Origin: RGIG464 sp045643185
Lineage (GTDB): Bacteria > Myxococcota_A > Bradymonadia > UBA4248
Length of the DNA: 21,472 bases
Direction: 5' to 3'
NCBI GenBank assembly: GCA_045643185.1
Contig: JAZUKH010000005.1
Span: 1 to 21,472 of the forward strand
Made by a program: the position numbers and the translations under genes. This document shows positions 7,903 to 16,104 of the stretch, in pieces; the first letter of the stretch is position 1, and each line of letters begins with the position of its first letter. The notes under the pieces were generated by a model that saw only the letters and a program-made list of their open reading frames with translations, was not told the origin of the DNA and did no database searches.

Positions 7903-7967
7903 AGGGGGAAGTCTCCCCCTACGCGTCTATTTTTCCCATGATGCTGCGTCGCATCATGGGAAAAATA
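7903..7967. repeat. Two hairpins in the convergent intergenic region, one a perfect 17-bp inverted repeat
   Basis: A 7-bp stem AGGGGGA/TCCCCCT (7903-7909 with 7914-7920) is followed by a perfect 17-bp inverted repeat (7928-7944 with 7951-7967) around a 6-base spacer, TGCGTC. The arms are TATTTTTCCCATGATGC and its complement. Transcripts from either strand would form a long stem but without a U-tract after it. It probably marks the 3' end of the helicase transcript, although a DNA-level role cannot be excluded. Confidence 0.6.
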
Positions 7968-8009
7968 CGCCGCTACCCCTTCGCCTGGCGGGGCCTTGGT
8001 CGTTTCGTG

Positions 8010-8044
8010 AAAATGAAAAAGCGCCGTACCAAATGGCACGGCGC
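8010..8044 (-). terminator. Rho-independent terminator for the CHAP-like gene
   Basis: On the minus strand GCGCCGT-GCC and GGT-ACGGCGC (8021-8030 with 8035-8044, one mismatch) form a hairpin with a 4-nt loop, followed by TTTTTCATTTT. It lies about 44 bp past the stop of the minus-strand gene at 8088. Confidence 0.88.
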
Positions 8045-8087
8045 GAAGGTTGGGAACGCGCTGACATGGTGCAGCGCGACGAATGGA

Positions 8088-9452
8088 TCATTTCAATTTC
8101 ATGTCGGGCGTCCAATTGTCGATGACCGTCACCTGGTTGACGTTGCCCAACAGGTTGGCGAAGCCGCCAAAAAGTTTGGAGGCGATGCCTTTTTGGTTGT
8201 TTTCGTCAGCACGAAGCTGTGTGTTGAGGATCTGCCCCTTTTTGCCTTTATGCAGTTCGGGGTATTTCAGATTCATTTTGATGCGTTGAATTTTGTCGTT
8301 TTGCCAAAGCAGAATCGAGATCGTGCTGTCCGTGTCAATGGCTTCGACGATGCCGATCTGCGTATGCCAGTCATTCCAGCGTCCGTCGTGGTTGCGGTCA
8401 TAGGCATTATGGAAGAAGACCAGGTCGCCAATGGCCGGTTTGGTGTTTTGATACACGAGTTTCTTGCTAAACGCGTACTGGTAGATCTCACTGATGGTCG
8501 GCGTTCTGCCGTTGACCGCTTTCGTGAGGTCGACCTGATTAACAAGGTAAACGGCCATGACGTATTGCATGGCAAGTGAGGACGGGGTAAGGGCAGGCAC
8601 TTCATCGGCTTTGTTTGTCGATTTGGTGTTGTTATTGACGGCTAACTGCGTGTTTGATGGTTTTGTCTCCGTCTTGGGCGCGACATTGGCTTTGGCGTTC
8701 GTTGCTTTTGGAGCATTCGTCGCGTTGCTCGTCTTTGCCACGGTGTTTTCGACGGGCTTTTTGTTAGCGGGTGAAACGACGTTATGCGTTTTTGCCGGTT
8801 CGTTCACGTCGTTTTGGTTCGTTGCCGTTTCTGCTTTCGCCACGGTGTTTTCGACGGGCTTGTTGGACGCTTCGACGGGCTTGTTCGTGGGTGATTCAAC
8901 AGCCTTGGCGAGTGTGTTTTCGTGAGGAGCGGGTTCAGTCTGGTCGTTACTGGGGACCACGGTCGGCATTTCAACAACGGGCTGTTTTTGTGCAACTGGG
9001 GCGTCGGTCGCAGGAAGTTGCTGCGGCGGTTCGGTGAGGTCAGAAGACTCGGCTTCGCGGGGCGTCGTTTCCTGCACGGTCGTGGGTTCGAGCTTGGCCA
9101 ACAGAGCTTCAGCAACGTTGTCGTCGTCATTGGGCATCACGACTTCGGGCGTTTCAGCCTTGGATGCGGCCAGAAGAATGGCATCAATATTGACCGCCTG
9201 GTTATTGGCGTTTTCGTTTGTCTGAGCCTGGATTGGCGCGGGATCGCCGATGATTGCACCAACTTCTTCAAGGGCTTTCATGGCGGCAAAAATGTCGTCA
9301 TCCGCTGACGTTGGGGCGTCTTTATGGCTGCCCTGATAGGCGAGGAGTTCGTCGTCTTGCCATGACTGCGAGAATGCTGTGGCAGGTGAACAGAGAGCGA
9401 GCAGAGCTAAGGCTCGCGTAATAACCTGCAACGTTTTATTTTTCGTATTCAT
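8088..9452 (-). CDS. Secreted protein with degenerate CHAP/NlpC-like domain
   Basis: The frame opens at 9521, but I start at the ATG at 9450-9452. It has a GAGG ribosome-binding site 6 nt upstream and begins a clear signal peptide (MNTKNKTLQVITRALALLAL..., cut near AFS-QS). The product has 454 residues. Residues about 30-280 are a long Pro/Thr/Glu/Asn/Lys-rich linker with repeats of KPVENTVAK. The C-terminal domain (about 285-425) resembles CHAP/NlpC-type cell-wall amidases with the signature IGDLVFFHNAYDRNHDGR...IGIVEAI. Where such domains have the catalytic DCSG this protein reads LAMQ (A294), and the THVG histidine is TQIG (Q365). The domain has no Cys, so it is probably a binding module instead of an enzyme. 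It is envelope-associated by inference. The upstream region holds repeat copy 2. Confidence 0.85.
   Translation of the reverse strand: MNTKNKTLQVITRALALLALCSPATAFSQSWQDDELLAYQGSHKDAPTSADDDIFAAMKALEEVGAIIGDPAPIQAQTNENANNQAVNIDAILLAASKAETPEVVMPNDDDNVAEALLAKLEPTTVQETTPREAESSDLTEPPQQLPATDAPVAQKQPVVEMPTVVPSNDQTEPAPHENTLAKAVESPTNKPVEASNKPVENTVAKAETATNQNDVNEPAKTHNVVSPANKKPVENTVAKTSNATNAPKATNAKANVAPKTETKPSNTQLAVNNNTKSTNKADEVPALTPSSLAMQYVMAVYLVNQVDLTKAVNGRTPTISEIYQYAFSKKLVYQNTKPAIGDLVFFHNAYDRNHDGRWNDWHTQIGIVEAIDTDSTISILLWQNDKIQRIKMNLKYPELHKGKKGQILNTQLRADENNQKGIASKLFGGFANLLGNVNQVTVIDNWTPDMKLK
8737..8861 (-). repeat. Direct repeats inside the CHAP-like gene linker
   Basis: Identical 23-bp segments at 8737-8759 and 8839-8861 encode KPVENTVAK on the minus strand, and a shorter third partial copy begins near 8871. 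This marks recent duplication within the low-complexity linker. Confidence 0.75.
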
Positions 9453-9574
9453 TCTGTACCTCACGATCGACGCGTTCCTGTGCGTCGGCATGTTTGCTAT
9501 AACGCGTGGCTGAAGAATCACGAAAAATTTGGGGTATCGACGAGGTTTAGGGGTTGGGTGGTTACAGCTTAGTC

Positions 9575-9664
9575 AGGATCATAATCTGTTTTAGTATGTT
9601 CGTTTATTCTTAATATGTTTTGGAGCAGGCCTGGGCCTGCGGCGCGCAGGGGGACGGAAGAGAC
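9575..9664. repeat. Dispersed intergenic repeat, copy 2
   Basis: This stretch matches 1843-1937 by eye. It shares the AT-rich left part (ataatctgttttag) and the core with stems CAGGCC-tg-GGCCTG (9626-9639) and CCTGCG-gcg-CGCAGG (9636-9650), then GGGG-ACG and AGAGAC. The 303-bp gap 9453-9755 that contains it has no gene. Confidence 0.6.
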
Positions 9665-9738
9665 GCGCGGTCCGCACGTCTCTACCGTTCCCCTTGCAAC
9701 CCCCAAGCGCTCTAACGTCGCGGCTGATATGCAGCCGC
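9648..9738. repeat. Long imperfect hairpin and a second stem downstream of recC
   Basis: AGGGGGACGG-a-AGAGACG (9648-9665) pairs with CGTCTCT-a-CCGTTCCCCT (9677-9694), a stem of about 18 positions with one mismatch and one G-T pair. The inner loop can form a further GCG/CGC stem. A second hairpin, GCGGCTG-atatg-CAGCCGC, spans 9720-9738. Neither is followed by a U-tract on the minus strand, so recC termination here is possible but not shown. Confidence 0.5.
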
Positions 9739-9755
9739 ACGTTTTATCTTTTGAT

Positions 9756-12700
9756 TTATTTGATCTCCTTGATCAAATCTAAAAAGCCCATCGCTTCGCG
9801 TTTTTGATCAAATTCTTCCCAGCTTTCACGCGTTGCCTGGGGCACAAAATTCGGACGACCTGCATAGCTAAACAACTCAGAGGCCCTCAATTTATTTTGG
9901 TCGACCTCGCTAAATCCCCCTGACCCGGAAAACTCGTGATGACCGCAATCAAATTGCGCCATAACCAGCTCAAGAAGCGCTTTGGAATACTCAGAATCGA
10001 GTTTAGGCAACGAATAACGTTTCACGCCGAACTTGTCGCAATCAACGTGAACCAACCAAGTTGGCTGTGGCAACCGGGCAACCGCCAACACAGCCTGAGT
10101 AAACAACGCCTGGCGCTTCTTCAACTTGCCGACCATAAACATCGTATCATCGTCGCACAGTCGCGCTAACACACCTTTGAGAACATATCTGGCTGACGGC
10201 TCCACGAATGGGTCGAGCACCACGCGCCTCACTTCGCCCAATTCAACAGACGGCGCGTGTTGAACCACCTGATTGATCACCCTCGCCTCGTCATCCAAGA
10301 CATACACAAAACCCTGTTTATGCTGCCCGACCAAGGCTTCAACATGCATCAGTATCTGTTGAAAACGAAGCCTATCCTGTTGACGTTGGTGTTGCGCATA
10401 AAACCCGGCAGGAAATACGCCCTGACACTGCAGATTTTTGGTGATGTGGTCATAGTCAACCATGATCTCCGCTAACGCCGAATCTTTATCTTCAAACCGA
10501 ATCAACACGTTGTTGAGCAGATCTCGGATGAGCCCAAACGTCTCAAAATGCCCCGATACCCTTTGCAATTGAAAGGGTTCCGATGCTTTGAGGCGCATCG
10601 TCGCCGGCAACGTCTCTTCGTAGTCTACGATGCCGAATCGCACATTGCGATAAACACGCCCCGGATCTTCCAAAAAATCGGCGAAATCCTTAAAACTAAA
10701 CGGAATGATTTCGTCGTTCGCGTGTTCCGGCCCCCCACACGACGGCTGCATGCCTTCATGAAAGAGTTGCTGACACACGGTATTGAAATTTTCTGGGGTC
10801 ATATTGGCTTTATAGACACCCATTTCAGCCGTCAACTGGGTTTTATCGTCGTTCGCGTTTTGACCGATACTCTGCTGAACAACATTTTTTATGTTCTTAA
10901 ACGCTTCGATGCGCATGCGATCGATTGGTTCACGCACATTGGGAATAAGGCCAAAATCCTCATCATCGCCCGATCTAGTCATTTGCCGCAGAATATCGGA
11001 CACAAAGATGGCTGAACGATCCGCAATGTTGTTGCGGATTTCCACATAACTTTTGTTTTGTTTGCGCCAAAGGTCACGCTCACCGATGTCGAGCGCACAG
11101 GTGCACAAATACAGTCGTTCCGTGGCATTGTCGAACCACTTGAGAAAGGCGTTCGCATCAATATCGTAGCGTGAAAAACGTTCGAGTGACTTCTGACGCT
11201 GCGCTTTTGACGGAAAATTCTCGTTTTCCAGCGCCATCATAAAGACGACAGGCGATGTTTGGATATCGCCAGTCAGCGGACGGATCTGCACGCCACCGAG
11301 CATCTGACCAGGGTACGACTGACTCAGTTTCCCAGCAATGATCTTGAGCAGCGGCAAAACCTCGTCGAGGGTGTGCGCAGCCTCGACCGGGCGCGCAACC
11401 AGGCTGTCGGGCTGATCAAGAAACGCATAAGACGGCCAAGTCGAGCGCATGCGCTGACGAATCGCACGCATTTCTTCCTCGCGATTTGCCGCGTCGGTAT
11501 TGATCCACGCGTCTAAAAACGTGTAAAGCACGTTTTGCCAGTCAGTCCACGACAAGTTGGCGGCGCGCAGCCCCTCGATATCGCGAAACAGTGCTCGAAC
11601 ACGCGCCAACCAACGCACACAGACATCGCGCACACTCTCGTCGACTGGCGGAAATGCCTGAGACGGGCTCGTTACATGGTCTTGCGCAAAACCAAGTGCA
11701 ACGCGCCTCATCCCCTGTTTCCAAGTATAGACTTCGCCTTCATCAGGGTCGTATTTAAGATAATCCTGTTCCTGGCGCGTCGACGCGTCAAAGTCATGCA
11801 AAATGCCATAAGCATCGACCCAGCGCGTGATCGCGTCGACGTGTTCCACGAACGCCTCTTCGACGATGGCTGGTTGAAACATCCAGTTAAGTACGGCTGG
11901 ACGCGACCAGTCGCCACTCAGCAACGGAATGAGTGCCTCCAGTGCGTCATAGCACGATGCCTGGTTCGTATTGAGGATCCCACGAATATTCGCCTGAATG
12001 TGTCGTTGCTGAAGCGCCGATTGCAGGAATGAGGCGTAGGCGGCCGACACGTTACTGGGAATCAAAATCGTGATTTCATCGACACTTTCGACGACTTTCT
12101 TATTAAGAATTTGAACGATTTCATCAGCGACCCAGGCGACGGATTCACGTGGCGTTTCAAAAGCACGCACCTGCAATGATTCGTCGAACTTTATCTCGCG
12201 GGTTTCTGCCTCTGTCAGCTTGATCGTCTGGCATTGAAGTTGATGCAACGCACAGAGTTTGTCGATCTGACTGACGGCGTTAACACAGGGATTACTTTTC
12301 ATCCACTCCGGATCAAGCGGCAGGTGGAGCGACACGTCTTTGACGTTGTATCCCTTGGTAAGATATTCGACCATCGCGGCACCAACGCACTGCGAAATGC
12401 GTCCACAACGCTCGACGAGACTGTTATGGTTTTTCCACCAATTCGACAGCGGCAACGCCGAGTCGCTATCCGCGACATCGTCGTCCAATTCGACGCTCGA
12501 CACGCTCAAATTTGCAACAGAGTTACGCACGTTACGCACGCCCGTCTTACAGTCAGTCCAATAGCCTTCACACGGACTGAACGTCAGGATCGTGAAGTGA
12601 TGCAGTTTAGCCTCGTTTGAACACGCTTTTTCCTCGTGTTTGAGCTGTTCGATCAGTCGTTCCAAAAACATCTGTTCGAAACGCCCGAGTGGCTCCGGGT

Positions 12701-13316
12701 CAAACCAAAAAACGTGGTGCGGCATAAAGTTAAGGACCGTACCGACTTTGCGCTGAAAAATATCGAACGGCAAATGCAACTTCACGTGGTAAGTGCTTTC
12801 GACATATTCCAGGATCCGTTGCACGAACCAGCCCGCGTTCGTGCGACAAAATCGAGCCCAGTTCTCGTGATCGTTTGAAGCGCGCGTAGCCTTGACATTG
12901 GCGTAGATGGCTTTTTCGAGCTGAGCCGCACGAGCCTCGAGCCGCGTCATACTTTCTTCGCTCAACGAACCATCGTCCTGCAACCGGACATCCGGCAACT
13001 GACCTTGCTTGGCCAACTCAAGCAAAGCCGCAAAAATGAGGTTGCGCTTCAAAATGACGACGTCCCCCTGCGACATCATTTCGATGAACTGCTCGATGGA
13101 CACGAAGCGCAGCCCTGTCGTCACGCCGACCTGACCATTTTGCCCGCGTGAGGCGCAGATCTTGAGTCTCAAATAATCCGCCGTGGCAGATGATGGCACA
13201 ATGATGACGGCCGGCGCATCAAACAACGAGCGTTCGTCCGTCACATGATTCAAAATACTCGTCAAGGCCGTCGTCAGAACGTCAAAACGATTTGAGAAAA
13301 AGATAGTTGTCGGCAT
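9756..13316 (-). CDS. recC: Exodeoxyribonuclease V gamma subunit (RecC-like)
   Basis: 1186 residues, close to the roughly 1120 of E. coli RecC. In RecBCD this subunit splits the DNA strands and recognises Chi, and its helicase and nuclease folds are inactive. The N-terminus (FFSNRFDVLTTALTSIL ... VPSSATADYLRLKICASRG) matches the RecC start pattern. The segment LQVRAFETPRESVAWVADEI at about 395 corresponds to the conserved RecC 'HACHSPLREVEVL' region. IRPLTGDIQTSPVVFMMALE...FPSK near 705 matches the 'MRSVPFRVVCLLGMNDGVYPR' region. There is no Walker A motif, as expected. It begins 18 nt after queA and is probably cotranscribed with it. recB and recD are not in the window. The assignment is by remembered motifs, and a diverged AddB-like protein is a less likely alternative. 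Confidence 0.85.
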   Translation of the reverse strand: MPTTIFFSNRFDVLTTALTSILNHVTDERSLFDAPAVIIVPSSATADYLRLKICASRGQNGQVGVTTGLRFVSIEQFIEMMSQGDVVILKRNLIFAALLELAKQGQLPDVRLQDDGSLSEESMTRLEARAAQLEKAIYANVKATRASNDHENWARFCRTNAGWFVQRILEYVESTYHVKLHLPFDIFQRKVGTVLNFMPHHVFWFDPEPLGRFEQMFLERLIEQLKHEEKACSNEAKLHHFTILTFSPCEGYWTDCKTGVRNVRNSVANLSVSSVELDDDVADSDSALPLSNWWKNHNSLVERCGRISQCVGAAMVEYLTKGYNVKDVSLHLPLDPEWMKSNPCVNAVSQIDKLCALHQLQCQTIKLTEAETREIKFDESLQVRAFETPRESVAWVADEIVQILNKKVVESVDEITILIPSNVSAAYASFLQSALQQRHIQANIRGILNTNQASCYDALEALIPLLSGDWSRPAVLNWMFQPAIVEEAFVEHVDAITRWVDAYGILHDFDASTRQEQDYLKYDPDEGEVYTWKQGMRRVALGFAQDHVTSPSQAFPPVDESVRDVCVRWLARVRALFRDIEGLRAANLSWTDWQNVLYTFLDAWINTDAANREEEMRAIRQRMRSTWPSYAFLDQPDSLVARPVEAAHTLDEVLPLLKIIAGKLSQSYPGQMLGGVQIRPLTGDIQTSPVVFMMALENENFPSKAQRQKSLERFSRYDIDANAFLKWFDNATERLYLCTCALDIGERDLWRKQNKSYVEIRNNIADRSAIFVSDILRQMTRSGDDEDFGLIPNVREPIDRMRIEAFKNIKNVVQQSIGQNANDDKTQLTAEMGVYKANMTPENFNTVCQQLFHEGMQPSCGGPEHANDEIIPFSFKDFADFLEDPGRVYRNVRFGIVDYEETLPATMRLKASEPFQLQRVSGHFETFGLIRDLLNNVLIRFEDKDSALAEIMVDYDHITKNLQCQGVFPAGFYAQHQRQQDRLRFQQILMHVEALVGQHKQGFVYVLDDEARVINQVVQHAPSVELGEVRRVVLDPFVEPSARYVLKGVLARLCDDDTMFMVGKLKKRQALFTQAVLAVARLPQPTWLVHVDCDKFGVKRYSLPKLDSEYSKALLELVMAQFDCGHHEFSGSGGFSEVDQNKLRASELFSYAGRPNFVPQATRESWEEFDQKREAMGFLDLIKEIK

Positions 13317-13334
13317 GACTTAGCTCAACCATGA

Positions 13335-14408
13335 TTACGGCTGTAAAAACATCGCGTCGCCGTAGCTGTAGAACATGTAACCTTCCTGAACGGCGGCTTT
13401 ATAAGCAGCCATGGTATTTTCGTAACCAGCAAAGGCAGCGACCAACACGATCAACGTCGAACCCGGCAAATGAAAATTCGTGATGAGCGCATCAATAATA
13501 CCGAACTTGTAGCCTGGTTTAATAAAGATATTGGTGTCGTATTCGCCCGGCACGACTTTCTGGAAACGCGAATACTGGTCTTCGAGACTTCGCACAACGG
13601 TCGTCCCAACGGCGATGACGCGTCCACCCTGTTTTTTGGTATTTTCGATGGCCTGAGCGAGTTTTTCGGAAACGACGTAGTGTTCCGTGTGCATGACGTG
13701 TTGATCGAGGCGCTCGGTCTGAACAGGTCTGAACGTGCCCGTACCGACATCGAGGCGAAGACGTTGAAAATCAACGCCTTTGGCACGGATCTTTTCGATG
13801 AGTTCATCGGTGAAGTGCAACCCAGCCGTAGGCGCTGCGACGGCGCTACCAGTTTTGGCATAAACGGTCTGATATTGCGCTGTATCACTCGCATCGTAGA
13901 GCGGATCACCCATCGTTTTTCGACGTTTGACGATGTAAGGCGGCAAAGGTAGCTGACCGATGCGATCGAGGATCTCAAGCACGGGCTCGTCACCCAGGAA
14001 TTCGCAGTGGCACAGTGACGAGCGTTCCTCGCTGTCACGTGAAAGACGCACGCGCACCGAGTCGTCCCCCACAGCGGTCAAAACTTCGTCGGGCTGAACG
14101 TGGCTGCCCTTAAACAGGCATTCGTGACGGCGACCGAGTGCCGCAGCATCGTCGGTCAACAACACTTCGACGATGCCCCCTGTCTCGCGTTGAACGAAGA
14201 AACGCGCTTTTTGAACAGAAACGTCGTTGACGACGATGCAGTCACCGGGGTTGAGCATATCCACGATGTCGCGGAAGATCACGTGTTTGAGTTCAGTGCC
14301 GTGAACGCACAACAGGCGCGCAGCGTCGCGCGGTTCTCGCGGATGCGTGGCGATCTGTGTCTCGGGCAACTCGAACTCGTAAGTCGATTTCTGGTTAAGA
14401 TCCAACAT
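13335..14408 (-). CDS. queA: S-adenosylmethionine:tRNA ribosyltransferase-isomerase
   Basis: QueA transfers and isomerises the ribosyl part of S-adenosylmethionine onto 7-aminomethyl-7-deazaguanine in tRNA, giving epoxyqueuosine at wobble position 34. The frame opens at a TTG (14423), but the ATG at 14406-14408 (MLDLNQKSTYEFELPE) gives 357 residues, the family length, with GGAA 9 nt upstream. Family landmarks are all visible: FELPETQIATHP, NPGDCIVVNDVSV, GQLPLPPYI, YQTVYAKTGSAVAAPTAGLH, VGTGTFRPV, HTEHYVV, RVIAVGTTVVRSLE, ITNFHLPGSTLIVLVAAFAG and the end YMFYSYGDAMFL. Nothing appears truncated. It follows the rpsA terminator, so it needs its own promoter in 14409-14470, where I see no clear one and no recognisable preQ1 riboswitch. 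A small stem GTCAGC-aat-GCTGAC lies at 14435-14449. Confidence 0.97.
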   Translation of the reverse strand: MLDLNQKSTYEFELPETQIATHPREPRDAARLLCVHGTELKHVIFRDIVDMLNPGDCIVVNDVSVQKARFFVQRETGGIVEVLLTDDAAALGRRHECLFKGSHVQPDEVLTAVGDDSVRVRLSRDSEERSSLCHCEFLGDEPVLEILDRIGQLPLPPYIVKRRKTMGDPLYDASDTAQYQTVYAKTGSAVAAPTAGLHFTDELIEKIRAKGVDFQRLRLDVGTGTFRPVQTERLDQHVMHTEHYVVSEKLAQAIENTKKQGGRVIAVGTTVVRSLEDQYSRFQKVVPGEYDTNIFIKPGYKFGIIDALITNFHLPGSTLIVLVAAFAGYENTMAAYKAAVQEGYMFYSYGDAMFLQP

Positions 14409-14467
14409 AATCAATGGTTCCAAAAAAGTGAGCTGTCAGCAATGCTGACTGAAGATAATTAACTGAC

Positions 14468-14501
14468 AAAAAAAGCTCTTTCAGTCACCTGAAAGAGCTT
14501 T
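14468..14501 (-). terminator. Rho-independent terminator of rpsA
   Basis: On the minus strand a 13-bp stem AAAGCTCTTTCAG/CTGAAAGAGCTTT (14489-14501 with 14472-14484) with a 4-nt loop is followed by a run of T residues. It lies about 25 bp after the rpsA stop. Confidence 0.93.
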
Positions 14502-14525
14502 ATTTCTTAGAAGCTCAGCTTCGGA

Positions 14526-16079
14526 TTACTTTTTCTTGAGATCAGCGAAGAGGGAGCCGAGGCTGTTGAAGGAGGCGTTTTCATTGTAGTTTTCGCCTTC
14601 TTTCTCTTTGCGAGGCGCGCGGGCACGACGATCTTCGCGCGGACGTTCGTCACGGGGACGATCTTCACGGGGAGCGCGAGGTTTACGAGCTGCAGGCGCA
14701 GCGGCTCTTTCTTCATCGGTCTTGGTGCAAAGCGTCAAACGTTTGCGATCGGCGTCGATGACGATGATCTTCGCGGTGATGCTGTCACCTTTCTTGGCGT
14801 TTTCGAGGTCTTTCGTGGCGGCACCAATTTCGGATTTCGGCAGAAGTGCGGTGATGTGGTGATCGAGACGAACGAAAACACCAAAATCGGCGGTGGATTC
14901 GACGGTACCGGTCACTTCCTGACCAACGGCATAGAATTCGTTGATCTTTTCCCAGCCGCTGTTGTCGTTGTTGCTCGAAGCAACGCGACCCGCCAACTGG
15001 ATACGGTGTTCAACAGGATCGATGCTGAGGACTTTGACTTCGATGTCATCACCAGCTTTGATGGCGTCTTCAACGCGCGTACCGCGTTTGAGGCCCATCT
15101 GGCTGACATGAACGAGGCCTTCGATGCCCGGAGCGATCTCGACGAAGGCACCGAACGTAGCCACGCGAACGACTTTACCGGCCATGGAAGCACCAACTTT
15201 GATGTCGGCGATCGCCGCATCAAACGGATCTTCTTCAAGGCGTTTCATGGAGAGAGAAAGTTTGGAACCTTTGTCGGTCTTTTCGATCTTGAGAACTTTC
15301 ACGCGGACATCCTGCCCAACGGAGAGCAATTCTTTGGGATTGGAGATGCGCTGATAGGAGATCTCGGAGACGTGGACGAGGCCTTCGACACCGCCGATAT
15401 CAACAAAGGCACCGTAATCCTGGATCGAAACGACTTTGGCGTCACGGATATCGCCGACATTGATCGTAGCGATCACTTCTTCACGGGCAGCACGATTTTC
15501 GTCGTCGAGAAGCGCAGTACGTGAAAGGACGATGTCACGACCTTTTTTGGCGTATTTGCTGATTTTGAATTCGAGGGTCTGACCGACAAATTCTTCGGCG
15601 TTTTCGACTTTGCCTTTCTGGATCTGCGAAAGCGGGCAGAAAGCGCGGTGACCATACACGTCGAGTTCAAAACCACCTTTATTGACGGCTTTGACGCGAG
15701 CTTTGACGCTGAGACCGGCTTCATAGGCTTCTTCGAGGGCGATGCTGCCGGCGAGTTTGTTGGAGCGGGAAAGTTTGATACAGCTGCCATCGAAGCCGAT
15801 GATTTTGGCTTTAATGGTGTCGCCCACAACGTGAGAGACTTTGCCATCATCCGGGTTCATGAGTTCAGAGACCGGAATCATCGCTTCAGCTTTGGCGCCG
15901 ATATTGACGTACGCTGAATCCGTACCGATCTGAACAATCACGCCCTCAACGGTCATCCCCTTTTCGAATTGTTTTTCACCAACGGATTGTTCCTGAACGG
16001 ATTCCTGGAACATTTTGCCGAAATCTTCTTCGACATCGTTGTTGTTTTCAGTGACCGTTTTAATTTCGTCGGACATCAT
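14526..16079 (-). CDS. rpsA: 30S ribosomal protein S1
   Basis: S1 binds mRNA and helps load it on the 30S subunit. The frame extends to 16199, but the extra 40 residues would lie across leader hairpins. The ATG ATG pair at 16079/16076 (MMSDEIKTVTENNNDVEEDF) is the natural start, giving 517 or 516 residues. Only a GGAG at unusually long distance precedes it, as is common for rpsA. Five S1 (OB-fold) domains follow: about 38-107 (KGMTVEGVIVQIG), 124-188 (AGLSVKARVKAVNKGGF), 208-277 (VGDIRDAKVVSIQDYGAFV), 295-363 (ASMAGKVVRVATFGAFV) and 388-455 (VGQEVTGTVESTADFGVFV). E. coli S1 has six. The last 60 residues are an Arg/Pro/Glu-rich tail ending LGSLFADLKKK. The leader is strongly structured and the gene ends in a good terminator. 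Confidence 0.95.
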   Translation of the reverse strand: MMSDEIKTVTENNNDVEEDFGKMFQESVQEQSVGEKQFEKGMTVEGVIVQIGTDSAYVNIGAKAEAMIPVSELMNPDDGKVSHVVGDTIKAKIIGFDGSCIKLSRSNKLAGSIALEEAYEAGLSVKARVKAVNKGGFELDVYGHRAFCPLSQIQKGKVENAEEFVGQTLEFKISKYAKKGRDIVLSRTALLDDENRAAREEVIATINVGDIRDAKVVSIQDYGAFVDIGGVEGLVHVSEISYQRISNPKELLSVGQDVRVKVLKIEKTDKGSKLSLSMKRLEEDPFDAAIADIKVGASMAGKVVRVATFGAFVEIAPGIEGLVHVSQMGLKRGTRVEDAIKAGDDIEVKVLSIDPVEHRIQLAGRVASSNNDNSGWEKINEFYAVGQEVTGTVESTADFGVFVRLDHHITALLPKSEIGAATKDLENAKKGDSITAKIIVIDADRKRLTLCTKTDEERAAAPAARKPRAPREDRPRDERPREDRRARAPRKEKEGENYNENASFNSLGSLFADLKKK

Positions 16080-16104
16080 AATTGACTTACTTGCTCCATT
16101 CTTT

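Noticed and set aside
7928..7967. Possible Xer/dif recombination site near a gene for chromosome processing
   Set aside because: The 6-bp spacer fits, but the arms are perfectly palindromic 17-mers with no resemblance to the dif arms I know, and the site lies about 10 kb from ftsK.
7884..8579. Plus-strand open frame of 231 codons after the helicase
   Set aside because: It runs through two hairpins and a minus-strand terminator and then antisense to the conserved domain of the CHAP-like gene. No ribosome-binding site or family resemblance was seen.
5854..13316. A defence or RecBCD-type island made of the UvrD-like helicase and RecC
   Set aside because: The two genes are about 1.9 kb apart, on opposite strands and convergent, with a secreted protein gene between. 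The helicase lacks a nuclease domain. No other defence gene is present.
13470..13952. Plus-strand open frame of 160 codons opposite queA
   Set aside because: It is antisense to an unmistakable queA and has no start signals.
14409..14467. preQ1 riboswitch upstream of queA
   Set aside because: Only a small GTCAGC/GCTGAC stem is visible. The short hairpin with A-rich tail and pseudoknot partner expected of preQ1-I is not seen.
14856..15524. Plus-strand open frame of 222 codons opposite rpsA
   Set aside because: It is a mirror of the S1 repeats and looks protein-like only because of the codon bias of rpsA on the other strand.
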